Shown here in pieces: positions 10,501 through 21,086 of a stretch of DNA of 64,000 nt. This DNA is from Semisulcospira habei (taxonomy: Eukaryota; Mollusca; Gastropoda; Semisulcospiridae): positions 192,531,021-192,595,020 of the forward strand of contig BTPG01000003.1 of assembly GCA_036245525.1 (NCBI GenBank). The letters are read 5' to 3'. Position 1 is the stretch's first letter; the number at the start of each line of letters is the position of its first letter. Under the pieces are notes generated by a model, which saw only the letters and a program-made list of their open reading frames with translations, was not told the DNA's origin and ran no database searches. The translations under genes were made by a program, and so were the position numbers.

Positions 10501-10696
10501 ACGTAAAAACAAGAAATACGACACGCCAAATGACGTTTGACAAACCAATGACGTGTATGCACTGCACGCGCCCCTTATAGAGTTCACTATGACGCACTGG
10601 CACATCTGCTAGGCTTTTTCAAAAGGAGATATTTCAACATTAGAATAAAGTCAAAGACAAAAGGTAGAGACCCTTGACAGCGAAGACCTCTTTCAT

Positions 10697-11094
10697 ATAC
10701 TTCACCCCTACACTCCTCCCCGCTCCCTCCGCTCCGCCTCTGACCCTCTCCGCCTTCTCATCCCCCGCACCAAACTCAGCAGTTGACTTTCGGCCCCCGC
10801 TCTTTCTCAGTATACGGTCCAACCACCTGGAACACTCTCCCAATCTCTCTCCGTCAGAAACACTCGCTATCGTCCTTCCAGTCTGCCCTCAAAACTCATC
10901 TCTTTCAACAGTTCTAGCACTATATCACCACACTCCCCAGCCCAAGCTGACCGTCCTAATGTATCTTCACTATTTGTGTTACGTGAGTCATTGTCTAAAG
11001 CGTGCGCATGCGTGTGCGAGTTGTGAGTGCGCGCTTAGAGTTATAATTATTATAAGATAAGCGCATTATAAATACCGTAATTATTATTATTATT
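10697..11094 (+). pseudogene. L2/CR1-like LINE, 5'-truncated 3' end
   Basis: Starts inside the RT C-terminal region (codons equivalent to LLHPYTPPRS) and runs through a frameshifted ORF end (CTCTTTCAACAGTTCTAG). The 3' UTR is shared with 20137-20794 (GTGTTACGTGAGTCATTGTC, then ATAAGCGCATTATAAATACC). It ends in ATT repeats at 11081-11094. Confidence 0.8.
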
Positions 11095-11176
11095 AGAAGG
11101 GACTTTGTGGGTTATGGTTCATCCCATCTTTTTTAAAAAATATTTATGTCGTTTAGCGCCGCGCCATGACTCCTGC

Positions 11177-11690
11177 ACGTTTTTAACATACGGCAGGATC
11201 TCCAAGCGCTGTTCTTTGTATGCGCTTTGTCTCCGAGCTACTGCCACAGTAGGCACAACTGAGAGGCCATTACACACACATACACACACGTACTATGGTA
11301 AACAACAGAGACATTATCTTTATTGTCTTCTGCTCTTTCGATTCAGTGCACGATACTCTTTTCTATTTGCACGCGCGTTACCATTCTTAGACAGGGGATC
11401 ACATGACCGGTCTCATGATTTCACCCGAAGTGTTTTTGCACCGCAAATTTACAAAACGAAGATGGCGTCCGGTCCCGAGTGGGTCGATTCGAAGACAAGC
11501 GTCAAACGTTGACGCTTTGCTTCAAAGTTGCTACGTACTTTCAGGTAGCAGAACAGCATTGGACACAGTATAGCATTAATATTAATCCATATTTTCTTCC
11601 TCTTTTGTCAGGTATTTACGGTATTTTTAACATAGCAGGGACTCCAAGCGCTGCTCCTTGGTATGCGCTTGGTCTTACCGCTCTGTGGGC
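11177..11690 (+). repeat. Two direct copies of a ~75 bp segment
   Basis: TTTTTAACATACGGCAGG..CTCCAAGCGCTG and TATGCGCTT at 11177-11245 recur at 11617-11690 about 440 bp downstream. The stretch between holds an ATGGCGTCC start-like context at 11462 but no exon I can defend. Confidence 0.6.
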
Positions 11691-11737
11691 TCGTGTAGCG
11701 ACAGGAATTCTGAAGTAGAATAGCACGAGCTGCAAAA

Positions 11738-11826
11738 TGACGTCACTATAAGTTTGACGTCATGACATCGTTAATCTCACGACGCCGTGTAGACAGTGAC
11801 GAAATTGACGTTTTACGTCACTCATT
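11738..11826. promoter_or_regulatory. Cluster of CRE-like TGACGTCA/TGACG motifs
   Basis: ATGACGTCACT, TTGACGTCATGAC, GTGACGAAATTGACG and TTACGTCACTC lie within 90 bp. TGACGTCA is the CREB/ATF consensus. There is no linked gene, so function is unproven. Confidence 0.3.
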
Positions 11827-11841
11827 CGAAAGGCATACAGC

Positions 11842-11900
11842 CTCTTCCAGGGCTGACTGTTTTGTTCCACACAACCTCTTCCAGGGCTGACCGTTTGATG
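11842..11900 (+). repeat. Short direct repeat CCTCTTCCAGGGCTGAC
   Basis: Two copies (about 11842 and 11875) spaced by 33 bp. Confidence 0.8.
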
Positions 11901-12084
11901 GGAGTATATAGTGGATGCAAAACTTGCAAAAATGGAATTATTCTTCAAAAATAAGCCCGTGCTTTTATCTGGATTACTTTGTGGTATCCACTGTTTATGA
12001 CAGTATGAATGACCCCACCGTTGTCAGTGCTGTTGAACAACACACTACCGAATGACCTCCTCTGTATGTGGTGTAAATTGGCGC

Positions 12085-12155
12085 AACAAGAAGCATAGAT
12101 CCTCATGATCCCAGACAGGATGCGGGGGATCATGAGGATCTATGCCTCGTGCAGA
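12085..12155. repeat. PalA palindrome core
   Basis: AAGCATAGATCCTCATGATC pairs with GATCATGAGGATCTATGCCT. Here the arm reads CATGATCCC/GGGGATCATG instead of the usual CATGAGCCC, and the change is present in both arms. Confidence 0.85.
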
Positions 12156-12446
12156 TAGATGAAATTCGTCGTGAATCTGTGTAGGATTGCGGACACTTTT
12201 TTTTTTTCTTTTCTTTTATTTGTGAGTACGAGTGCTATGTAAAGCCGCTTTACAGTTATTGCTGTGCAGACGAGGGATTTGCCGGCGGGGAACATGTGCT
12301 TGCATAACGCGTCGCCGCGTGTGGTTTTATTAAGGCTTAACGTTTGAACTCGAGGATTGTCGATGACGCATGGGAATAAAGTATATGACTGCAGTGCGGG
12401 GCTTTTGGTGCGTGCACGGTGAACAATAAACTACAATGACAACAAT

Positions 12447-12485
12447 AATGCAAGCTGTTCTGGCACCACCCTTAAACTATCATGT
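12447..12485. repeat. PalB half-element
   Basis: Only the right arm is left (AAGCTGTTCTGGCACCACCC then AAACTATCATG). Confidence 0.7.
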
Positions 12486-12617
12486 CCCGAACTGGTATGT
12501 AGACTTCAACTCCCTGACGTGATTAACTTCAAAAGCAGTGCACCGGGGAGAGGTCGGTGAGGGGTTGAATCGAACTTCTGGCAAGAGGTTCATGCCGCCT
12601 GACTCAGAACGTCAAAA

Positions 12618-12695
12618 ATATTCTGACGAGCAAAAGAAATGCGACTTTTTTGGAACACTGTTTCCGATGTCGCATTTCCTTTGCTCGTCAGTATA
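12618..12695. repeat. Unassigned palindrome
   Basis: TATTCTGACGAGCAAAAGAA ... TCCTTTGCTCGTCAGTATA. The arms are about 27 bp with a 24 bp spacer. No second copy noticed. Confidence 0.7.
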
Positions 12696-12735
12696 CTATG
12701 CGGCCACAAGTACTTCAAACCCTTGGTTTGTCCCA

Positions 12736-12893
12736 TTTCGTCCCACGGCTGCATTTTCCAAATTTTGGAGGTGTCACCTAACGACTTCGTACCAGTTGCA
12801 GGAGATGGATCGACCATCAGGCGCCAAGCTAATCTGGCACTACCTTTGAATTATCATGGTCGATCCATCTCTTGCTGTTGTGTGTCGGATTAA
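12736..12893. repeat. PalB MITE, internal deletion
   Basis: Has the left outer region CCAAATTTTGGAGGTGTCAC and the right arm through TCCATCTCTTGCTG to a TTAA at 12890. Most of the left core arm is missing. Confidence 0.7.
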
Positions 12894-13070
12894 CCGACAA
12901 ACTTCCAGTAACCGTTCTTAACAATTGAAGCGCATGTATTTCATGTAGGGATAAGAGGTCCAGAGGTCGAGGATAATGTAAGGACAGTTTTCTGTAGCCG
13001 GTCCCCGAGAGTTGTTGCTAGAGTGTATTTGAAAATGAAATCGGACAGGCTTTATGTGAAGAAGTGTGTG

Positions 13071-13071
13071 T

Positions 13072-13124
<53 letters not shown>

Positions 13125-13280
13125 TGTGTGCGTGCGTGCGTGCGCGCGCGCGTGCGTGCGTGCGTGCGTGTGTTGTGCAGGTCTTTTGTTAACTGCGTTT
13201 TGACATAGCATACGTGCGTGTGTGTGTGTGTGTTTGTGCGTGTGTTCGTATGCGTGTGTGCGTGCGTGCGTGCGTGCATG
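13071..13280. repeat. Two (GT)n/(GTGC)n microsatellites
   Basis: GT-rich tracts at 13071-13168 and 13213-13280, separated by GCAGGTCTTTTGTTAACTGC. A similar phrase (GCAGGTCTTTTGTCAGCTGC) follows at 13307, so the block is partly duplicated. Confidence 0.9.
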
Positions 13281-13487
13281 ACTATGTGTATATGCTTTGA
13301 TTACATGCAGGTCTTTTGTCAGCTGCGTTTTTTACACTCACACACTACGCCTCCCCTTTCTAAACCATTTCGCTTCCAGGTCAAAATTTCACATCGAGAT
13401 CATGTAAAATCGACATTATTACATTTGTCTGTTCTCAATACAACGATCAAGAGTTGCGAGAAACGTATCGACATAAACGAGAATTAT

Positions 13488-13562
13488 ATTGCTCAAGGGC
13501 AGTGCTTGGTTAGCTTGGCGGCTAACGGCGCCAAGCTAACCAACACTACCCTTGAGGTATCA
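13488..13562. repeat. PalB palindrome, diverged arms
   Basis: AGTGCTTGGTTAGCTTGGCG pairs with CGCCAAGCTAACCAACACT. The arm sequence differs from the usual GCCAGAATAGC but the two arms still match each other. Confidence 0.8.
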
Positions 13563-13654
13563 CAGTTAATCTATTTGCCGCAACTAGCAATGTTCAGCCA
13601 CTCTTTTGTGCTATATGGTCGGTCCACCTCCTGGAACGGCCACTGAATAAAAAC

Positions 13655-13740
13655 AGTAGTCTCTTTGAGATATCACGGTCACCCTATCCCCCGCACTGTT
13701 CAGACACTACCCTTGAGCAATCACGGTAGATCCATCTCGC
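13655..13740. repeat. PalB half-element, degenerate
   Basis: CACTACCCTTGAGCAATCACGG plus TCCATCTCGCG outer sequence. The left core arm is absent. Confidence 0.5.
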
Positions 13741-14172
13741 GCACCTGGCACTAAAAGTGAAAAACACAACCCCAGCTATGCAGTTAGCCCTTGACGTAAA
13801 AAGCCTCGGACATATAGCAACAGGTTTGAGTCACGGCTAATAAAGACCTGCGATTACCAATATTGATATGGTATTATTCTCCATACATGTATGCAATCGC
13901 CGCGTCTTAGGTTTCCCACTGGGCAAAGGACTAGGGGCCGACGTCGTTCCGGTGACCTTTAGCTTGCTGGGTTTATAATTTGCTTTAGGGCTGAGATTTG
14001 CTTCTGGAAAAGAATCATAGCGGAAAGAAAGGCCTTTTCGCAGCTGTTGCGAGCATATCAAATGTGAGTAATATATTATTATTATTCATCGTGGAAAATA
14101 AAGTTTTGATCGATACATTTTAAAAATCGAAGTAAAACCCGAATCAGACAGGTTCACTAGTGTCTTTTAAAT

Positions 14173-14206
14173 AATTGATTGATTGATTGCTTGATTGATT
14201 GATTGC

Positions 14207-14238
<32 letters not shown>

Positions 14239-14330
14239 CATACGTCTGGCTGGCTTGGCGGACTTGAGGGATTGAGGGCTTTTACGTACGGACTAACGGA
14301 CAGACGGACGGACGAACATTCTGGCGGAGA
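14173..14330. repeat. (GATT)n and (GGAC)n microsatellites
   Basis: GATT/GCTT units at 14173-14238, then GACGGACGGACG at about 14300. No homology to PalB or PalA. Confidence 0.9.
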
Positions 14331-14636
14331 AGCGGACGGACAAATGGATGGATTTGATTGAATACTGGATTACTCCCTTGACTGCTTGATTTTAATATTT
14401 TAATTCACAAACACGAAAGTTTAAAAACGGACTCAGCTATAGTGGCGGTCAGTAACACCCACTAAAATGCATTCAGTCTAATATCAGTAAGTTAAGCACT
14501 CCGTCTGTCCAAAGGAGTATTTCTAACCGATTGGACTTTCCGGCGCAGCAAATGAATGTAATATCCATTTCATTTCAACGCCAAACACTGTCCGCAACCG
14601 CGCGCCTGCTCACTACGACCTACACGTCGCATAAAA

Positions 14637-14752
14637 AATCGATCGAGCGCGACAGTTCAAGGGTAGTGGCTGATTAGCTTGGCGCCAGCAGGCGCCAAGC
14701 TAATCAGCCACTACCCTTGAACTTTCATGCTCGGTTCAATTCCTTGCAGTCG
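14637..14752. repeat. PalB palindrome, diverged but paired arms
   Basis: GTTCAAGGGTAGTGGCTGAT and ATCAGCCACTACCCTTGAAC are exact complements around GGCGCCAGCAGGCGCC. The usual GCCAGAATAG is replaced in both arms. The tip would form a near-perfect hairpin. Confidence 0.85.
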
Positions 14753-14899
14753 GCGCCGAAAGCGAAACACATTTTAGCACTCACTTCTTAGTAATTCCTC
14801 GCGTATCGGATCGGTGGAAAAGTTTGGCAAAGGCACAATTGCTCGCTGAACAGGGGTTTATCTGGTCGAATTGGACTAGCAACAAAACAGACCCAAAGC

Positions 14900-14970
14900 C
14901 TGCATGACGCTTAGATCCTCATGAGGCCCCGTGTGTCGCGGGGGCTGATGAGTATCTACACTTCTTGTCG
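14900..14970. repeat. PalA palindrome, degenerate
   Basis: CTTAGATCCTCATGAGGCCC ... GGGGGCTGATGAGTATCTAC. Confidence 0.7.
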
Positions 14971-15340
14971 ACTCATTTACGTCAGCTAGTGAGAGAGGAG
15001 ATCACACGCGAGTTCAGTTCAGTCCCGCTGTCGTAAGACTCGTTCGCCAAACACTCAAAGAAATAGTTCCTAGCTGCTAACACCGGCTAGTGTAAGCAAC
15101 GGCGGACAGCACACAACACAAAGCTGTGTTCGTGAGAGCTGGTATTAGTTTCTCTGAGCCGTCTGGAACCGTACGGTGACCGTGACCAAGACAATTGTAG
15201 CAGAAAACACCGAAAGACAGAGAGAAAAAAATGTCTGTTCTTCCGCCAAGGCCTCGCACTTCTGAGTAAGTATGACATTGATTAATTGATTGATTGACTG
15301 AGTCATGCATTTTGATTGATTGATTAATTCATTGTAATAC

Positions 15341-15401
15341 ACTACCGTTGAGCCATCGCGGTCGAGATGATTATTTCGTCCATGATGGCTCAAGTGTAAC
15401 A
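15341..15401. repeat. Small inverted repeat
   Basis: TTGAGCCATCGCGG and CCATGATGGCTCAAG flank a 27 bp spacer. Confidence 0.5.
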
Positions 15402-15447
15402 TATTTTTGTGATTTCACTTCCAAAGTCAAACTGCCCCCTCTCTCCT

Positions 15448-15510
15448 CCCCCCCCCCCCCCCCGCCTCCCCCCCTCCCCCCAGCTTTTTAATTTTTTTTT
15501 TTTTTTAATT
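15448..15510. repeat. C-rich and poly-T low complexity
   Basis: C homopolymers broken by G and T, then a T tract. Confidence 0.9.
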
Positions 15511-15636
15511 TTGTCTGCTCTGCCAAACTCGTAAAAGGATCGCACTCTACAGATCCATGGCAGTGCCTGAGTGATTATCGTAGTTCAAACAGAAGAGCTA
15601 TGTAATGAAGCCGGCAGTTTCGGTGTATGACAGGTC

Positions 15637-15722
15637 TTCGGGCCGGCGTTCACCTTAGCTGGCCTGCGCACAGTCATGCATGGGCCAGCTAATGCCCACG
15701 TCTGCTCAAGGGTCTTGTACGT
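15637..15722. repeat. PalE palindrome, degenerate
   Basis: GGGCCGGCGTTCACCTTAGCTGGCC pairs with GGGCCAGCTAATGCCCACG (in segments). Relatives lie at 26312, 48846, 49845 and 56718, sharing GGCCGACGTCGGCC-type arms. Confidence 0.65.
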
Positions 15723-16003
15723 ATTGAGGTGTGTGTGACATTGGCATTATAAGTTTGCATTGTGCACGTATCGTTTTGAAAGGTTAACGTCTTGTCATTT
15801 GCAGCACTGTGCTTCAGACAATGTTGGCAGTTTGTGTTTGTGTGTAGCTAAGAACAAAGCAACAAACAACAACAACAAAAAGCATGCACTAAATCAACTT
15901 TATTCGAAGTCAGCTTTGCTAATGTTTATTCGAATTGAAATGTAACCTAGTTGTGAAGAACGTGACAGGTGGCTGCACGCGTAAAGGGGTTACATCCACA
16001 AAG

Positions 16004-16215
16004 TTAACCCTTTCAGCCCCCAGGTCCCATTTCTCAAATTTTGGAGGTGTTGCCTAACGACTATGTACCAGTTGTAGGAGATGATTGATCATGATAATTC
16101 AAGGGTAGTGTCAGATTAGCTTGGCACCTAAAGGCGCCAAGCTCATCTGGCATTACCCTTGAATATCATGATTAATCCATCTCCTGCTGCATGGTCCCGG
16201 GGCTAAAAGTGTTAA
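16004..16215. mobile_element. PalB MITE, TTAA-bounded, CCAAATTTTGG subfamily
   Basis: A 212 bp copy from TTAACCCTTTCAGCCCC to GGGGCTAAAAGTGTTAA. The central arms meet at GGCACCTAAAGGCGCC. Similar outer regions are seen at 12736 and 34352. Confidence 0.85.
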
Positions 16216-16229
16216 ATTCACAGGGTCAG

Positions 16230-16362
16230 TTGCATGAGTGAGCTTAGTGCCGTGCCAGCCACTAAGCAAGGTGCTCCGCTATAGCGGGGTGAGTGTTGTG
16301 GCGCTATAGCGGAGCACCTTGCTTAGTGGCTGGCTCGGGACTAAGCTCACTCAAGCAAATGG
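16230..16362. repeat. PalF palindrome
   Basis: GCCACTAAGCAAGGTGCTCC and GGAGCACCTTGCTTAGTGGC, with outer TGAGTGAGCTTAG/CTAAGCTCACTCA. The arms are about 57 bp with a 15 bp loop. It starts 15 bp after a PalB element. A second copy lies at 36765. Confidence 0.9.
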
Positions 16363-16781
16363 CCGATGGCTCGAACATTGCACATAGGAAAAAAAAAAGT
16401 GTCTATAATTTAAACGTGCCATATATTTGACATGATCCCTAAACGCGGCCCCACGGGCAGTGAACACTGCAAACTCGGTCGATGATCGGCTACCGAAAGA
16501 CTTCAAGGATGGAACCTACCGATGGTTGTACAAGTTGACCGCAGTATAAAGTGATACCTAGAAGCCATACTGTCATACCGCGGAATGTAGTGACCAAATA
16601 AATAATGCCTAAATGAATAAATAAATTAATAAAAACAAATTAAATATACAATAACGACATCAGTAACGCCAACCAACCTACCAAGCAAAACGAGCAAGTG
16701 GAGAAAGGAACAAAATAAGTTTGCAGCTAACAAAAAAACAACATAAACCCTATAACAAAACACACAAACAAACCACAACCA

Positions 16782-16790
16782 ACCAACCAG

Positions 16791-16826
<36 letters not shown>

Positions 16827-16870
16827 CCAACCAACCAACCAACCAACCAACCAACCAACCAACCAACCAA
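16782..16870. repeat. (CAAG)n(CAAC)n microsatellite
   Basis: About 8 AAGC units then about 13 AACC units. Confidence 0.95.
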
Positions 16871-16895
16871 ACAAACAGAAGCAAACTAAGACAAT

Positions 16896-17071
16896 ATATT
16901 ATATTGAGCAACATTTTGCTTGATATAGTGCCGATAACAGGCATATGTGATTACGAGACCCGAATCAAAATGTCCGAGTCGTAAGATGAGGACATTTTGA
17001 TCGGGTCAAGTAATCACATCTGTCAGTTTATCGGCACTGTATAAAGCAAAATGTTGCTCAATATAATGTAT
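16896..17071. repeat. PalI palindrome, ~175 bp
   Basis: ATATTGAGCAACATTTTGCT and AGCAAAATGTTGCTCAATAT at the ends, with TGTGATTAC/GTAATCACA and CCGAATCAAAATGTCC / GGACATTTTGATCGGG inside. Single copy in the window, and its ends are not TTAA. Confidence 0.85.
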
Positions 17072-18073
17072 GTACCCAGTCCAAAACAAAACTTTACCCG
17101 AGTCCTTCCGATTACCGCCATTGGTGCTAAAGTGGTCAATTTCGCTATATTTGGACTTAAAACTTCCCAGCTTGACACTACTAACCGAAATGTACTCAGC
17201 GCAAATCCACCCAGGCGTACATCTACCTAGTGCAAATGTGTTCCTCTGATTTTCCATTTATTTTTAGAACTAAATAAACTCAGCGTGAATCTTCACAGCA
17301 AGATTCCACACAGCATAAATCGACAAAGGCTTGAATTTACTCAAATAAAAAAATATCTCAATGGAATAGCGACAGCACACATTTACACTAGGTACATTAA
17401 CGCTCAGGTTCATTCGGCTGTATAGACTTTCGGCTGGATATTTTCAAGTTTTTTAGATTTGCGCTTAAACACAGCGAATCTTACCCTTTCATAGCCACTG
17501 ATAGTCTCACTGTGTGTACTACATGTACTAGAAAAATCACGTCACCACAAAACTCTTTAACGTCACAATCTAGGGCCCGCATCGTCTGGAGTTCACGTCA
17601 GACTTTTCTGAAATTTTGCAAAGGAGGTGAAATGACGTAAAGTTTACATGCACATAGGCTGAAGGGAACTTTACCGTCCAACACCAAATGTATGCTTCAA
17701 ACATACAGAACCCAGCAAATCTGACACTGCTGAACATGTTACATCGCGCAAATTCCCTCTCGAACGCCTCCGATGTTGGAGAAAACAGGTGGATAAGCTG
17801 CCTTAGGTGCGACCACATACATTAGTAACTGTGTCTATTTGTGAACCTGGGTGTGATACTTCCGACGTGTGTTTGTCTCTGTCCAAATGGTGACCTGTTG
17901 TGTGCCACGTAATGGTCTGTCGACTGACTCAGCGCCGAGATTTCGTTTGACTGTGTAGACATCAGCGCTTTCTATAATCCGTGACGTGTTGTTTAGTAAA
18001 GTCTACTTGTAATTAGAACACGGATAATGACGGGAGATGCCAGCAGTTTTGTTTATTTAGTCCTTATCTAAGG
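17072..18073. other. No gene recognised
   Basis: Moderately AT-rich single-copy-looking sequence. Short open frames have no domain I recognise. Confidence 0.45.
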
Positions 18074-18118
18074 TTGTCACTATCACTAGCGGACATCAGT
18101 GTCGCCAATCTCAATAGT

Positions 18119-18346
18119 ATGGCGATTCGATTCGTGTGTTTGCTGCTGTCTATCTCCGTTGATGTGTGTATGGGAAAGAAATTTCGAGCGTTCGTACATA
18201 CTAAGAAGTATTTCATTACTAGTGAGCATAAGGAGCTTGCTAATGTGACAGTATGCGCATATTTAGCGTTTTTGCATTGCGGACAGAGGCAAGCATCAAG
18301 ATTGAGTCTTTATGGTCTGCAAGGGATTATGGGAGGGAAAGTATAT
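18119..18346 (+). CDS. Possible first exon of a secreted protein
   Basis: ATG at 18119 starts MAIRFVCLLLSISVDVCMG, which has the charge and hydrophobic pattern of a signal peptide, followed by a short Cys-containing stretch (VTVCAYLAFLHCGQRQASRL). The frame is open upstream to about 18074. The AAAGTATAT at 18341 could be a 5' splice donor shortly before the TGA. Spacing of the Cys residues would suit a PAN/Apple-like or other extracellular module, but that is a guess. No downstream exon was found. It could be a chance frame. Confidence 0.25.
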
Positions 18347-18677
18347 TGAGCATGTTCATGAATATTATTTTGCTTGTTATACAATAAATCAGTACATGTG
18401 TCAAAGAAGGGGAAATTTTATGGAGTGGGTACATATATAAATAACTACAATTAAAACCCGTAACCATTTTTTTTCTACAATTTTGTTTTCTGTTAAAAAT
18501 TATAGCATCTGTCAAGATCAAAGGAATTAGCTGTCGGCAGGTTCCCTCATGCTGACAGCAGACACTAGCCTGTCTGTTTAAACCCGAAGTCTCAAGTCGG
18601 CCACACTTGTTTCTCAAGAGGATTTCACTTGTAGACGTAATCAGTGCACGTGTTCCCCTTGTAACTAGACAACTAGC

Positions 18678-18777
<100 letters not shown>

Positions 18778-18881
18778 ATATCCCTGCGTGGGTTTCCGTT
18801 TAACGTACTTCTCTCTCAACGTTTATCATGCTGATCAAGTATAATTTATAACTGATAATTAACGTATGATTGTATAACATA

Positions 18882-19095
18882 TTAACTCATTCTACCCCAT
18901 ACACACCACAGCAAGATAAGGATCGAACATGATAGTTCAAGGGTGATGCCAGAATAGCTTGGCGCATATGGGCGCCAAGCTATTCTGGCATCACCCTTGA
19001 ACTATCATGGTCGATCTGTGTCCTGCACTGCAATGCAGTCTTCAAAGAACAACGGCAAAATTTGGGGACTTCGGTCTTGGGGTAGAATGAGTTAA
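18882..19095. mobile_element. PalB MITE, full length, TTAA-bounded
   Basis: A 214 bp element from TTAACTCATTCTACCCC to GGGGTAGAATGAGTTAA, so the terminal inverted repeats match over 17 bp. The central arms GGGTGATGCCAGAATAGCTT and their complement surround GGCGCATATGGGCGCC. One of the cleanest copies in the window. Confidence 0.9.
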
Positions 19096-19096
19096 G

Positions 19097-19221
19097 TTAA
19101 CCCAGTAAGCCTCGACGCACTGCAAGCAGGAGATGGTCGAGCCATCTCATGCAAAAAGTACGTACTCGTTAACAGACAACTCCAAAATTTGGGAATGCGG
19201 GCGTGGGATAAAATGAGTTAA
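19097..19221. mobile_element. PalB-type deletion derivative, back to back
   Basis: Begins with TTAACCC one base after the preceding element's TTAA and ends GGGATAAAATGAGTTAA (125 bp). The PalB core is gone, leaving GGAGATGGTCGAGCCATCTC at the centre. Confidence 0.7.
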
Positions 19222-19599
19222 TCAGAACCACTGCAGCTCTCCTTGGTGTTTTTTAACTGATAGTTTATTTATGAGCTGAGAAGTCGAGAGAAAACGAAAT
19301 GAGAATGCCGTGCACAGTGGGGTACTACACATGCGATCCACATGGTACCCTTCTAAGAAAGAATCACAAAATATAGCATTCCCTCTTCGGTGAATATGCA
19401 TTGTGGTTTTTAATATCTGTGTGAAAAAAAAATCTCCGTTCGTTGTTGCAGTTGGTTTTACAGAAACTGCTTGTTGAAATATACCTGAAACTTACACCTC
19501 TACAAAGTTGCTCTGCATGTTGCACCTAAAGCCTGCAGTCGGTCTTTCGCCGTAAGCCATAACCCTTATTCTTAGGAACAGGAGAATGTGATCTTGGCG

Positions 19600-19675
19600 C
19601 GTCAGAGGCCATGAATTCTCATGAGCCCCTGCGGCCGCAGGGGCTCATGAGAATCTATGCCTCTCGCTGGTGGGA
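19600..19675. repeat. PalA palindrome
   Basis: AATTCTCATGAGCCCCTGCG and CGCAGGGGCTCATGAGAAT (via GCGGCCGC) pair fully. The variant TTCTCATG/CATGAGAA replaces TCCTCATG in both arms. Confidence 0.88.
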
Positions 19676-19974
19676 TCGGCCTAAGCTGACTACTGTGTCA
19701 AAACTAGTTGTAGGCTACTTTGTAATTATGATGTCTCAATAATCTAGGTGACTGCGACCTTTGACGGGTTATGTCGTGGTATTGTGTGTGATAATCATAG
19801 CATGTCAACGTGTACAACGCAAGAGGATCCAGACATTTGCTTTGTTTTGTCTGCTGGCTGTCAGTAGCTTGGTCCCTTTTGTCTGGCCTCCCGTATAGGC
19901 CACTGATAAGAAAATAAAAAATTGGAAACAAAAGGCCTGAACGGGCCAGTTTATGTCTGTTATGGTACTAGTGG

Positions 19975-20139
19975 GTGCTGTGGTGTATAGACGAAGAAAG
20001 ATTTACACGGAGTTGAGGTAGGCCCAGGTGTAATTTATACCTCCATAAAGATGAGACCAATGGGAGGTGTAGGCCTACGAACGGCCTAGTTTGTCTCGTA
20101 TGATACTGGGTGCTGTGGTGTATAGACGAAGAAAGAGTT
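19975..20139 (+). repeat. Direct repeat, LINE target region
   Basis: GGTGCTGTGGTGTATAGACG AAGAAAGA occurs at about 19975 and again at 20107. The second unit is interrupted by the L2/CR1-like copy, and the remainder of the unit (GAGGTATGCCCAGGTGTA) resumes after 20796. Confidence 0.7.
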
Positions 20140-20794
20140 TCAGCAAACTCGCTGTCTCTCTCATCTTATCTCGCATCGCCATGACTACTGCAACTCTCTC
20201 CTTTCCGGTCTTCCTCACTCCACCACTCTCACTCTCCAGCGCGTCCAGAACAATGCTGCCCGCCTCGTCCTCAGAAAGAAAAAATCCGACCACATCACTC
20301 CCCTGCTCAAGCTCCTTCACTGGCTCCCCATCCCCCAACGCATCCAATACAAGATTCTGTCTCTCCGCTACAAATCCCTGAACAACTACGCTCCTGCCTA
20401 TCTCTCCAACTTACTTCACCCCTACACTCCTCCCCGCTCCGCCTCCGACCCTCTCCGCCTCCTAACCCCCCGCACCAAACTCAGCACTTTCGGCCCCCGC
20501 TCCTTCTCAGTATACGGTCCATCCACCTGGAACACTCTCCCACTCTCTCTCCGTCAGAAACAATCGCTCTCCTCCTTCCAGTCCGCCCTCAAAACTCACC
20601 TCTTTCAACAGTTCTAGCACTATATCACCACACTCCCCACCCCAAGCTGACCGCCGTAATGTATTTTCACTATTTGTGTTACGTGAGTCATTGTCTAAAG
20701 CGTGCGCATGCGTGTGCGAGTTGTGAGTGCGCGCTTAGAGTTATAATTATTATAAAATAAGCGCATTATAAATACCGTAATTATTATTATTATA
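20137..20794 (+). pseudogene. L2/CR1-like LINE, 5'-truncated 3' end
   Basis: Encodes, with a few frameshifts, the C-terminal part of an L2/CR1-type reverse transcriptase: KLAVSLILSRI, then LQRVQNNAARLVL, HITPLLKLLHWLPIPQRI, YKILSLRYKSLNNYAPAYLS, and GPSTWNTLPLSLRQ, ending KTHLFQQF and TAG at 20615. The 3' UTR leads to ATT repeats. The catalytic domain is absent, so the copy is inactive. It sits inside a duplicated host segment. Confidence 0.88.
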
Positions 20795-21086
20795 GTAGAG
20801 GTATGCCCAGGTGTACTTTATACCTTCATAGGATAGAGCCAAGATGAGGTATGACCCATCATCCTTCTACTGAATTTGTAATATAAAGTCGTATCCTACT
20901 TGACCTTTCTAGAAATGTTCTTTTGTTGAGATTTTCTTTCTATCTGCTTACTTCTACGGAAATTGTTTCAGAATATATTCAGTTTCTGCGCGTTGCAAGT
21001 CACCAAATCACATCTGTATCCACGTTTCAAGTGTGCGCATTTAGATGCTAATATAATTGCTACATCACTAGATCCATTCACTGGCC

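Noticed and set aside
11462..11512. MASGPEWVDSKTSVKR after an AAGATGGCG start context
   Set aside because: Only 16 codons, no convincing splice donor before the TGA and no domain; treated as chance.
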